A DNA stretch of 19,241 nucleotides, from contig DASWHX010000107.1 of assembly GCA_036397995.1 (NCBI GenBank), forward strand, positions 1 through 19,241, given 5' to 3'. Positions 7,978 through 14,750 of the stretch are shown piece by piece. The stretch is from DASWHX01 sp036397995. Lineage in GTDB: Bacteria > Bacteroidota > Bacteroidia > Cytophagales > Cyclobacteriaceae. Positions within the stretch are counted from its first letter, which is position 1. Every line of letters begins with the position of its first letter. Made by a program: the position numbers and the translations under genes. Below the pieces are notes generated by a model. It ran no database searches. It saw only the letters and a list, made by a program, of their open reading frames with translations, and had not been told where the DNA came from.

Positions 7978-8945
7978 AAATAACCGAGTTTTTTTCTTAC
8001 CCTGTTTAGCACTTTATCTGCAATCCCCGCTGCCTTAACTTCGCCGGTGTGCAACTGTTCTTCAATTTCATCTGGGTTAGTTAACAGATCGTTGAATGCC
8101 TTTCTTTCCTTTTCAAACTTGTTTATAAGAAGATCGTATAATTCCTGCTTAGCCTGTCCATAACCATAATTACCATTCAGGTAGAGTTTTCGCATTATCT
8201 CTACATCATTCGGCTCCGCCAACAATTTATAGAGCGCAAATACATTGCATTTGTCCGGGTTCTTTGGTTCTTCCAGCGGTAAGCTATCAGTAGTTATAGA
8301 CATTATATTTTTTCGAAGAGCTTCATCAGACTGAAAAATACTAATGGTGTTATTATAGGATTTGCTCATCTTCTGCCCATCTGTTCCTGGAATCACCATC
8401 ACCTTCTCATCAATCAGAGCTTCAGGAATAATGAAAGTATCTCCATATTTGTGATTAAAGGCACCGGCAATATCCCGCGTAATTTCAAGATGCTGCTGCT
8501 GATCTTTACCCACCGGCACAAAGTTGGCATCGTAAAGAATGATGTCGGCTGCCATTAGCACCGGATAAGTAAATAACCCGGAGTTGACATCTGCCAGTCT
8601 TTCTGATTTATCTTTGAAGCTGTGCGCGTTAGCCAGCATAGGAAAGGGTGTAAAACAATTCAGATACCAGGTAAGTTCGCACACTTGTGGCACGTGAGAT
8701 TGCCGGTAAAAAGTATTCCTGTCCGTATCAAAACCAAAAGCCAGCCAGGCGGCAGCGGTGGAGTAGGTATTTTGGCGTAGAACTTCGGGATCCTTGATTG
8801 TGGTTAGGGAATGCAAATCGGCGATAAAGTAAAAGCTGTCATTATTCTCTTTCCTGGATAATTCAATTGCGGGTATGATGGCACCCAGCAGATTTCCCAG
8901 ATGTGGAATACCTGTACTTTGAATGCCGGTTAAGATTCTGGACAT
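7974..8945 (-). CDS. trpS: Tryptophanyl-tRNA synthetase
   Basis: This class I aminoacyl-tRNA synthetase charges tRNA-Trp in the cytoplasm. The 323-residue length is normal for a bacterial enzyme. The ATP-binding signatures are PHLGNLLGA at 14-22 (HIGH-type) and KMSKS at 192-196. Further family blocks are YPVLMAADIILYDA, VPVGKDQQQHLEITRD around 143-158 and the Rossmann entry ILTGIQSTG at residues 4-12. The start gives a conventional N-terminus. The gene is convergent with the 137-residue hypothetical, their stops overlapping by 4 nt. It is divergent from the DUF1573 gene across a 150-nt gap that holds a candidate promoter element and a strong palindrome. Confidence 0.96.
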   Translation of the reverse strand: MSRILTGIQSTGIPHLGNLLGAIIPAIELSRKENNDSFYFIADLHSLTTIKDPEVLRQNTYSTAAAWLAFGFDTDRNTFYRQSHVPQVCELTWYLNCFTPFPMLANAHSFKDKSERLADVNSGLFTYPVLMAADIILYDANFVPVGKDQQQHLEITRDIAGAFNHKYGDTFIIPEALIDEKVMVIPGTDGQKMSKSYNNTISIFQSDEALRKNIMSITTDSLPLEEPKNPDKCNVFALYKLLAEPNDVEIMRKLYLNGNYGYGQAKQELYDLLINKFEKERKAFNDLLTNPDEIEEQLHTGEVKAAGIADKVLNRVRKKLGYF

Positions 8946-9018
8946 AAGTTGTAATATTGTTTGTTAATATAATGTTATAAGAGAGACAATTCTTTGATAA
9001 AAATGAAAAAAACCCAAA

Positions 9019-9037
9019 TTTTGTAACGGTTACAAAA
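9019..9037. repeat. Perfect 19-bp palindrome between trpS and the DUF1573 gene
   Basis: TTTTGTAAC and GTTACAAAA form 9-bp perfect arms around one central G. As DNA it looks like a dimer-binding operator. As RNA it would be a weak AT-rich hairpin with a very small loop and no T-tract, so a terminator is unlikely. It overlaps the candidate trpS -7 element at 9033-9040 and lies 58 nt before the DUF1573 start and 73 nt before the trpS start. Confidence 0.6.
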
Positions 9038-9040
9038 CTA
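9033..9040 (-). promoter_or_regulatory. Candidate -7 promoter element for trpS
   Basis: On the minus strand the bases read TAGTTTTG, an exact match to the Bacteroidota TAnnTTTG element. It would give a leader of roughly 80 nt before trpS. No clear -33 element is seen. The palindrome at 9019-9037 covers most of it, which would allow a bound protein to block initiation. Confidence 0.4.
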
Positions 9041-9095
9041 GGTAAAACCACATAAATCAGAGGGAAAACAGAGTTAAAGGATAAATACAAAAAAA

Positions 9096-10166
9096 ATGAA
9101 GAAATTATCAATAATTACAAGCATTATCTTCTTTTCAATAACAGGGCATGCTCAGATTAATGAAATAACTTTTAAGGAAATGGAGCATGATTTTGGGTCG
9201 GTAAAGGAAGAAGATGGTCCGGTTACGCATGAATTCACCTTCATCAATAATACCCAGGCGCCTCTCAAAGTATTAACTGTGAGAGCCAGCTGTGGCTGTA
9301 CTACCCCAGGGTGGACAAAGGAAGAGGTAGCTCCCGGAAAATCAGGCTTTGTAAAAGCACAATATAATCCTTACAATCGCCCGGGTCCATTCAACAAGAC
9401 CTTAACAGTGCAGACTACTTCCAGTCAAAGCATTGTACTAAAAATTAAAGGAAATGTACTTCCCCGACTAAAAACCACTACGGAGCAATATCCTGTGGTT
9501 ATCGGCAATCTCAGTTTCACGACCACTTCATTCAATATGGAAAAAGTTACGCCCAAAACGCCGGTGACGCGTGAGTTTGAAGTGTTAAATAGTGGAACTG
9601 AGCCCGTTGAATTTATAGAAGCACCAAATATTCCCGGTCATCTGAAGATCATGTATTTACCCAGGCTGGTTGCAGCCGGAGAAACCGCGAAAATTGTAGT
9701 CATCTATGATGCTAAAGTGAAAGGTGATATGGGTTTTTTAATTGATGATATAAAACTTTTTACAAATGAATCCAGTGATGGCGAAAAGGCAGTGAAAGTT
9801 TATGCAACAATTGAACCCTATATTCCTCCAATGACCAGAGAAGAAAAGGCTTTAGCTCCAGTGCTTTCGATTGATAAGTCAATAGTTGATTTTGGAACTA
9901 TCACCCAGGGAGAAAAAGTGGAAAATGAATACTTATTGAAGAATTCCGGAAAAAGCACACTCGAAATTGTGATGACCAAACCAAGCTGCGAGTGTACAAC
10001 AGTTTCCCTATCAAAGAATAGTATCGAACCAGGCGAGGAGGTTTCTTTGAAAGTAGTTTTCGATTCACAAAAAATTAAAGGAACTCAGCAGAAATATATT
10101 ACCATCTTTTCCAACGATCCCTCAGGACCCTCAAAGAGAGTTACATTACGTGGAGTAGTCAATTAA
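9096..10166 (+). CDS. Exported protein with two DUF1573 domains
   Basis: This 356-residue protein has a signal peptide (MKKLSIITSIIFFSITGHAQ, cleavage near residue 20). It carries two copies of the DUF1573 beta-sandwich, an immunoglobulin-like ASPM/SPD-2/Hydin-type fold. The first is at about 23-130, with HDFGSV and the signature SCGCTTPGW (Cys66, Cys68). The second is at about 257-356, with VDFGTITQGEKV and SCECTT (Cys298, Cys300). The middle section, about 130-250, looks like a third, diverged Ig-like domain without the CxC motif. The family is widespread in Bacteroidota and its function is unknown; a periplasmic or envelope place is inferred from the signal peptide. The ATG is preceded by an A-rich leader and no Shine-Dalgarno sequence. 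Confidence 0.88.
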   Translation: MKKLSIITSIIFFSITGHAQINEITFKEMEHDFGSVKEEDGPVTHEFTFINNTQAPLKVLTVRASCGCTTPGWTKEEVAPGKSGFVKAQYNPYNRPGPFNKTLTVQTTSSQSIVLKIKGNVLPRLKTTTEQYPVVIGNLSFTTTSFNMEKVTPKTPVTREFEVLNSGTEPVEFIEAPNIPGHLKIMYLPRLVAAGETAKIVVIYDAKVKGDMGFLIDDIKLFTNESSDGEKAVKVYATIEPYIPPMTREEKALAPVLSIDKSIVDFGTITQGEKVENEYLLKNSGKSTLEIVMTKPSCECTTVSLSKNSIEPGEEVSLKVVFDSQKIKGTQQKYITIFSNDPSGPSKRVTLRGVVN

Positions 10167-10169
10167 AAG

Positions 10170-10239
10170 CAGGAATACCTGACCTTCTTCCTCGTTGCAA
10201 GCAGAGAGGAGTTTTATTAAACGAAAGCCGGTATTCCTG
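10170..10239. terminator. Possible stem-loop terminator region between two convergent genes
   Basis: CAGGAATACC at 10170-10179 and GGTATTCCTG at 10230-10239 are perfect 10-bp inverted arms. The outer right arm lies in the last codons of the acyl-CoA dehydrogenase gene. Inside them TCCTC at 10189-10193 pairs with GAGGA at 10206-10210, and GTTTTATT follows on the plus strand, as in a weak intrinsic terminator for the DUF1573 gene. The outer loop of 50 nt is long, so a bidirectional terminator is only a suggestion. Confidence 0.35.
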
Positions 10240-11437
10240 TAATCTCATTTCCAAGAATCAGAAGGTGGATATCATGTGTGCCTTCGTAGGTAACAACTGA
10301 TTCAAGATTCATCATATGCCGCATTATTGGATATTCACCGGTTATTCCCATTGCGCCATGAATTTGTCTCGCTTCCCGGCAGATTTTTAGTGCAACTTCT
10401 ACATTATTCCTTTTTGCCAGGGAAATCTGAGGCGTGGTAGCTTTACCCTCATCCATTAGTTTACCCAGCCGCCAGTTTAATAGCTGTCCTTTGGTTATCT
10501 CTGTCAGCATTTCTGAAAGTTTCTTTTGTACCAATTGAAACGAGCCAATGGGTTTGTCAAACTGGATTCTTTCCATGGCATATTTACGCGCGGAAAAATA
10601 TGCATCCATTGCAGCCCCCAGCGATCCCCAGGCAATTCCGTATCTCGCTGAATCCAGACACATCAAAGGAGCGCCCAATCCGCTTTTGTTTGGCAGCAAA
10701 TTTTCCTTAGGTACTTTTACGTTATCGAAAACCAACTCTCCGGTAGTACTTGCCCTGAGCGACCATTTCCCATGCGTTTCAGGAGTGGAAAAACCTTCCA
10801 TTCCGCGTTCAACTATTAAACCATGAATTCGATCCTCTTCACTTTTAGCCCACACCACAGCAATATCCGCTTTAGGAGAATTTGATATCCACATTTTGGC
10901 TCCGTTCAGCAGGTAATGGTCTCCCATATCCCTGAAGTTCGAAACCATCCCCGCCGGATTACTTCCAAAATCAGGTTCAGTCAATCCAAAGCAGCCCAAC
11001 ATTTCACCCGTGGCAAGCTTGGGCAGGTACTTTTTCCTTTGTTCTTCATTGCCAAACTTATAAATCGGATACATAACCAGGGAACCCTGAACCGATGCAG
11101 TTGATCGCATCCCTGAGTCGCCTCTTTCAATTTCCTGCATAATCAGGCCATAGGATATATAATCAAGACCGCCACCACCGTATTCCTGCGGTATTGTTGG
11201 TCCAAAAGCCCCTAATTCACCAAATTTCTTAACGATCTGAATGGGAAATTCGGCCCTTTCACACCATCCTTCAATATTCGGGCTGATTTCCTTCTTCACA
11301 AAATCCCTGACTGACCTGCGAATCAATTTATGCTCTTCACTCAGCAGATCATCCAGCTGGTAAAAATCCGGAGATTCAAACAAATCCTGCTTGCCGGATT
11401 GCTTTTTATGGGTTTCAGTGGTATTATTTGTGCTCAT
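10217..11437 (-). CDS. Acyl-CoA dehydrogenase, glutaryl-CoA dehydrogenase-like
   Basis: This 406-residue FAD enzyme belongs to the acyl-CoA dehydrogenase superfamily. Visible signatures are the FAD/substrate block GCFGLTEPDFGSNP at 148-161, the C-terminal domain start ARYGIAWGSLGAA, and the closing TYEGTHDIHLLILGNEITG with the likely catalytic base Glu385. Arg111 in GMRSTASVQGSLVM matches the arginine that binds the distal carboxylate in glutaryl-CoA dehydrogenases. I therefore favour oxidation of glutaryl-CoA to crotonyl-CoA, a late step of lysine and tryptophan catabolism. Another short-chain acyl-CoA remains possible. It is divergent from tryptophan 2,3-dioxygenase across a 71-nt gap, which fits a catabolic role, though tryptophan would need many further enzymes not seen here. 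Confidence 0.88.
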   Translation of the reverse strand: MSTNNTTETHKKQSGKQDLFESPDFYQLDDLLSEEHKLIRRSVRDFVKKEISPNIEGWCERAEFPIQIVKKFGELGAFGPTIPQEYGGGGLDYISYGLIMQEIERGDSGMRSTASVQGSLVMYPIYKFGNEEQRKKYLPKLATGEMLGCFGLTEPDFGSNPAGMVSNFRDMGDHYLLNGAKMWISNSPKADIAVVWAKSEEDRIHGLIVERGMEGFSTPETHGKWSLRASTTGELVFDNVKVPKENLLPNKSGLGAPLMCLDSARYGIAWGSLGAAMDAYFSARKYAMERIQFDKPIGSFQLVQKKLSEMLTEITKGQLLNWRLGKLMDEGKATTPQISLAKRNNVEVALKICREARQIHGAMGITGEYPIMRHMMNLESVVTYEGTHDIHLLILGNEITGIPAFV

Positions 11438-11471
11438 TCGGTTGCTCTTTTGTTAACTCGTATTTAAGTAT

Positions 11472-11479
11472 CAAATTTA
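11472..11479 (-). promoter_or_regulatory. Candidate -7 promoter element for the acyl-CoA dehydrogenase gene
   Basis: The minus strand reads TAAATTTG, an exact TAnnTTTG match, 34 nt before the acyl-CoA dehydrogenase start and inside the gap shared with the dioxygenase. A minus-strand TTG lies upstream, with only about 15 nt between it and this element, shorter than usual. Confidence 0.4.
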
Positions 11480-11508
11480 CTATAAATTGAAAACCAATCT
11501 CTACATCT

Positions 11509-12477
11509 ATGGATAAATCGGAACTCGATCCCAGGGTACTGGAACAAATACAAAAGCTGGAAGAAAAATACGAAGCCATGGGACAGGACATCTCCTCCTA
11601 CCTGGATGGATTACTTCACGCTGATTATTTAACTTACTGGGATTACATCCACATAGATACTTTGCTAAGTCTTCAAAATCCTAAAACAAGCCTAAAGGAT
11701 GAAGTTATTTTTATAATTTATCACCAGATAACGGAGCTTTACTTCAGAATGGTTCTATGGGAAACAGACCAGCTGGTTTTGGATGAAGATTTGACCGTCG
11801 AAACATTTAAAAAGCGATTGAATAGAATAATCAATTACTTTGAAAACCTGGCAAATTCCTTTGACATAATGATTGATGGGATGGAGAAGGAACAATTCCT
11901 GAAATTCAGAATGTCATTACTCCCTGCCAGCGGATTTCAATCAGCTCAATACAGGCTCATTGAATTTGCCTGTACCGATTTAATCAACCTTGTAAGTCCG
12001 GATAAAAGAAACTCGTCCGGACAACTACCTTTGCGAGAGCAATATGAAAATATATACTGGAAACAAGGTGCAACGGAACTGGCCACCGGTAAAAAAACTC
12101 TCACCTTAAAACAGTTTGAAGAAAAATACCTGGATGATTTCATGGAATTCATTTCCAGGTATGAAACAAAAAACATTAACCGGATTTACCTGGAAAAGTT
12201 TGCTGAAACCGATGAGGGCAGCATTTCAAAAATTCTAAGAAAACTGGATGCTCTGATAAATATTAATTGGTGTCTTTCTCATTACAAATCGGCAGTTCGT
12301 TATCTCCAAAAAGATCCTGAAGACATTAAAGCAACCGGAGGTACAAACTGGCAAAAATATCTGCCACCCAGGTTTCAGAAAATTGTATTCTTTCCAACCC
12401 TTCATAATCCTGCCGAACTAAAGGAATGGGGCAAATCCTGGGTAAAAGAGGAGGTTTTTGGCCAAAAGGGGCTATAA
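11509..12477 (+). CDS. kynA: Tryptophan 2,3-dioxygenase
   Basis: This heme enzyme opens the indole ring of L-tryptophan to give N-formylkynurenine, the first step of the kynurenine route. The 322-residue all-helical protein carries the family landmarks DYIHIDTLLSLQ at about 45-56, YHQITELYFRM at 71-81 (His72, the distal active-site His), and FRMSLLPASGFQSAQYR at 133-149 (Arg134 for the substrate carboxylate). Near the C-terminus His258 in CLSHYK is the best candidate for the heme ligand, and TGGTNW at 276-281 matches the mobile loop. The His-to-Thr spacing is a little longer than in well-studied enzymes. The glutaryl-CoA-type dehydrogenase is divergent upstream. Kynurenine formamidase, kynureninase and later enzymes are absent from the window. 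Confidence 0.93.
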   Translation: MDKSELDPRVLEQIQKLEEKYEAMGQDISSYLDGLLHADYLTYWDYIHIDTLLSLQNPKTSLKDEVIFIIYHQITELYFRMVLWETDQLVLDEDLTVETFKKRLNRIINYFENLANSFDIMIDGMEKEQFLKFRMSLLPASGFQSAQYRLIEFACTDLINLVSPDKRNSSGQLPLREQYENIYWKQGATELATGKKTLTLKQFEEKYLDDFMEFISRYETKNINRIYLEKFAETDEGSISKILRKLDALININWCLSHYKSAVRYLQKDPEDIKATGGTNWQKYLPPRFQKIVFFPTLHNPAELKEWGKSWVKEEVFGQKGL

Positions 12478-12534
12478 AATCAATTCTGACATTTGGAAGT
12501 TGTCTTTAAACTGGATTCCGGTATTATAAATTCA

Positions 12535-12542
12535 TAAATTTG
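12535..12542 (+). promoter_or_regulatory. Candidate -7 promoter element for the MORN-repeat gene
   Basis: TAAATTTG matches TAnnTTTG exactly, 16 nt before the GTG start. It would give a very short leader. It suggests the MORN/CoA-binding pair has its own promoter rather than relying on read-through from the dioxygenase gene 81 nt upstream. Confidence 0.4.
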
Positions 12543-12558
12543 GATAAATAAATTCGAG

Positions 12559-14391
12559 GTGAGGCGAACTGTTTACATACTTATCATTACATTGTTTGCA
12601 ACTCTCTCCGTGTCATTCGCACAGAAGTTAAAACTTACCAATTACTACGACACTCAAAATAAGATAATTAAGGAAGTTTACCAGCTTCAGGACTCCACCC
12701 TGAACGGCAGCTATATCGGTTACTTTATTACGGGAAAGGTAAGGGTGAAAGGACAATACAAGCGCAATAAACCTGTGGGTATTTGGGAGTATTTCTATGA
12801 AAATGGAAATATTAAAATGCGGGGTGAGTTAAGGAATAACAGCAATTACGGACCATGGGAATATTTTCACGAGAATGGAAAGAAAAGTATGGAAGGCAAA
12901 ATCCTGAATGGATTGCGGCAAGGCTTATGGAGGTTTTATTATCCATCGGGAAAATTGACGTCGGATGGTATTTACATTAATAATTTCAGATCGGGTGAAT
13001 GGAATTATTATTATGAAGATGGCTCCAAACTTGGAGTGGGTAATTATAAACGCGGCAAAGGACTCTACACTGAATTCTATCCAAATGGAAATAAGTTCAT
13101 GGAGGGAATCAAGGATAATGGCCGGAGCCAGGGCAATTGGTCGATTTATTTTGAGGATGGTAAATTGCAGGCGCTGGGCGATTACCGGGATGGGCTTAAA
13201 GAGGGGGTATGGCAATATTTCTATAAGAACGGATTAGTTCAGTCTGAAGGAATCTATAAGGATGATATGCAAAGTGGCGATTGGACCTATTACGGCCCAT
13301 CAGGGAACATGAGTTCGAAAGGAAAACTCGTGGAAGGCATGAGAGATGGGTACTGGGTGATTTTTGATGAGAAAGGAGGACTAAAAGGAGAGGGAGATTT
13401 TGCAAAGGGTAACGGATTCTATAGAGAATTATACCCCGATGGAAATATCAAAATTGAAGGCAATATTGTTAATGAACTAAAAAATGGGAAATGGAGTTTT
13501 TACTATCCTACCGGCGAGCTGGAAGGTGATTGTATCTACCAAAACGGGCAGGGAAAGTACGTAGGTTATTACATGAATGGAGTTAAAAAAATGTCAGGTC
13601 AGATGGATGATGACATCATGATCGGAATTTGGGAATTGTTTGAACCGGATGGATCTCTCGCCGGATATTACAGACCTTATTATGATAAGGACGGTCCAAT
13701 CTTTGAGCTCGAAACTGCCGTAGCAAAACCAAAAGGGGTATCGGAATATAAAGACCGGAGAATTTCAGAGTTTAGATTCAAAAGGAAAAAATTTACTCCC
13801 TTTAAACCCAAGTTAAACGAATTCAAAGGGTTGATATTTGCCTACAATCCATTTGCAGTTTTTCTGGGTGATTTGCCGGTAGGTCTTGAATATTATGTAC
13901 AGGAAAGATTAGGACATGAAGTTCTTTTTAGCCTGAAGAGAGATCCCTTTTTTAAGCCCGAAACTGATATCGGACTGAATGAAGATTATAGCCGGGGATA
14001 TGCCATTAGTCTGAGGCAAAAATATTATTTCCCGCATACAAAAATTGGCATTTTGTATATTGGTCAGGAATTAAGGTACACGGCAACCCGGCACAAGGCA
14101 ACAATTTTGGATAATAATGATCCCCCTTCCCCCCAGGCTCTTAAAATCGAGGAAAAAAAATACGAATACTCAATTCTTTTAGGAACCCGTTTGGTTAAAG
14201 ATTTGAATTCAAAAGGAATAACCGCGGATATTTTTGTAGGCATTGGAACTGGATTTAGAGACTATTCCCAGGATTTTCCATCCAACACCGCAACAGATGA
14301 GGTTTTTAAAGATGTGAAACTTGGTTCGGTGCCACTCTCATTCAGACTGGGAATTAATTTCGGCTACATTTTTGGGTTGAAGGGTAAATGA
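12559..14391 (+). CDS. Exported MORN-repeat (YwqK-like) protein with C-terminal outer-membrane barrel-like domain
   Basis: This 610-residue protein has a signal peptide ending near residue 22 (SVSFAQ). From about residue 48 to 377 I count 14 tandem repeats of 23-24 residues with the MORN_2/YwqK pattern: Gly-x-Trp-x-x-Tyr/Phe, a Gly-containing turn, then Gly and an aromatic-charged end (for example GIWEYFYENGN, GEWNYYYEDGS, GKWSFYYPTGE). In repeats 6, 11 and 13 the Trp is replaced by Tyr. After a basic linker, the last 190 residues (from about Phe422) alternate aromatic and polar residues in strand-like blocks and look like a small beta barrel, ending GYIFGLKGK. The start is GTG at 12559; in the same frame a stop lies 22 nt upstream and no ATG intervenes. 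The stop overlaps the next gene by 4 nt. Function is unknown; outer-membrane location is inferred. Confidence 0.82.
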   Translation: MRRTVYILIITLFATLSVSFAQKLKLTNYYDTQNKIIKEVYQLQDSTLNGSYIGYFITGKVRVKGQYKRNKPVGIWEYFYENGNIKMRGELRNNSNYGPWEYFHENGKKSMEGKILNGLRQGLWRFYYPSGKLTSDGIYINNFRSGEWNYYYEDGSKLGVGNYKRGKGLYTEFYPNGNKFMEGIKDNGRSQGNWSIYFEDGKLQALGDYRDGLKEGVWQYFYKNGLVQSEGIYKDDMQSGDWTYYGPSGNMSSKGKLVEGMRDGYWVIFDEKGGLKGEGDFAKGNGFYRELYPDGNIKIEGNIVNELKNGKWSFYYPTGELEGDCIYQNGQGKYVGYYMNGVKKMSGQMDDDIMIGIWELFEPDGSLAGYYRPYYDKDGPIFELETAVAKPKGVSEYKDRRISEFRFKRKKFTPFKPKLNEFKGLIFAYNPFAVFLGDLPVGLEYYVQERLGHEVLFSLKRDPFFKPETDIGLNEDYSRGYAISLRQKYYFPHTKIGILYIGQELRYTATRHKATILDNNDPPSPQALKIEEKKYEYSILLGTRLVKDLNSKGITADIFVGIGTGFRDYSQDFPSNTATDEVFKDVKLGSVPLSFRLGINFGYIFGLKGK

Positions 14392-14750
14392 AAACAGTTG
14401 TAGTTGGAGCCAGCCCCGATGCTTTCAGGTATTCCTACAAAGCAATAAAAAGTTTATTAGATCACCATAATCAGGTTATTGCCCTGGGAATCCGGGAAGG
14501 TGCGGTGTTTGGCCAGCCCATCCTTGATATCAGGGAAAGACCGATAATAAAGGAAGTAGATACATTGACGATTTATGTTTCTGCTCCTAACCTCGCGGAT
14601 TACGAAGATTATTTGCTTTCACTAAATCCAGGGAGGATAATTTTTAATCCCGGTGCCGAAAATGCCACCTTGCAGAAAAAAGCTAATCATTTAGGAATCA
14701 AAACAATTAATGACTGCACGCTGGTAATGTTGAGCGTGGGTGCCTATTGA
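14388..14750 (+). CDS. Small CoA-binding domain protein
   Basis: This 120-residue protein is a single CoA_binding_2 (YccU-like) Rossmann domain. The nucleotide-binding start is VVVGASPDAFRYSYKA at 4-19. The middle has TLTIYVSAPN, and the end IKTINDCTLVMLSVGAY fits the usual C-terminus. Relatives bind CoA or a similar dinucleotide but most have no known reaction. Its ATG overlaps the stop of the MORN-repeat gene (ATGA at 14388-14391), so translation is probably coupled even though one product is exported and this one looks cytoplasmic. The 3' end overlaps the convergent leucine-rich-repeat gene by 7 nt. Confidence 0.88.
   Translation: MKTVVVGASPDAFRYSYKAIKSLLDHHNQVIALGIREGAVFGQPILDIRERPIIKEVDTLTIYVSAPNLADYEDYLLSLNPGRIIFNPGAENATLQKKANHLGIKTINDCTLVMLSVGAY

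Noticed and set aside
9019..9037. The palindrome as an intrinsic terminator
   Set aside because: It has an AT-rich stem and a loop too small to be stable, no following T-tract on the plus strand, and it lies between two divergent starts where no terminator is needed.
8863..9111. 82-residue minus-strand open frame crossing the trpS start and the palindrome
   Set aside because: It overlaps the well-supported trpS N-terminus in another frame and spans the promoter gap; its N-terminal hydrophobic stretch comes from AT-rich intergenic sequence.
12925..13405. Several 69-96 residue open frames on both strands inside the MORN-repeat region
   Set aside because: They mirror the repetitive Gly/Trp/Tyr coding of the real gene in other frames and have no start context or family features of their own.
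12559..13690. MORN repeats as a YwqK toxin-antitoxin module
   Set aside because: The protein has a signal peptide and a barrel-like tail, and no toxin-like gene is adjacent, so an antitoxin role is not supported.
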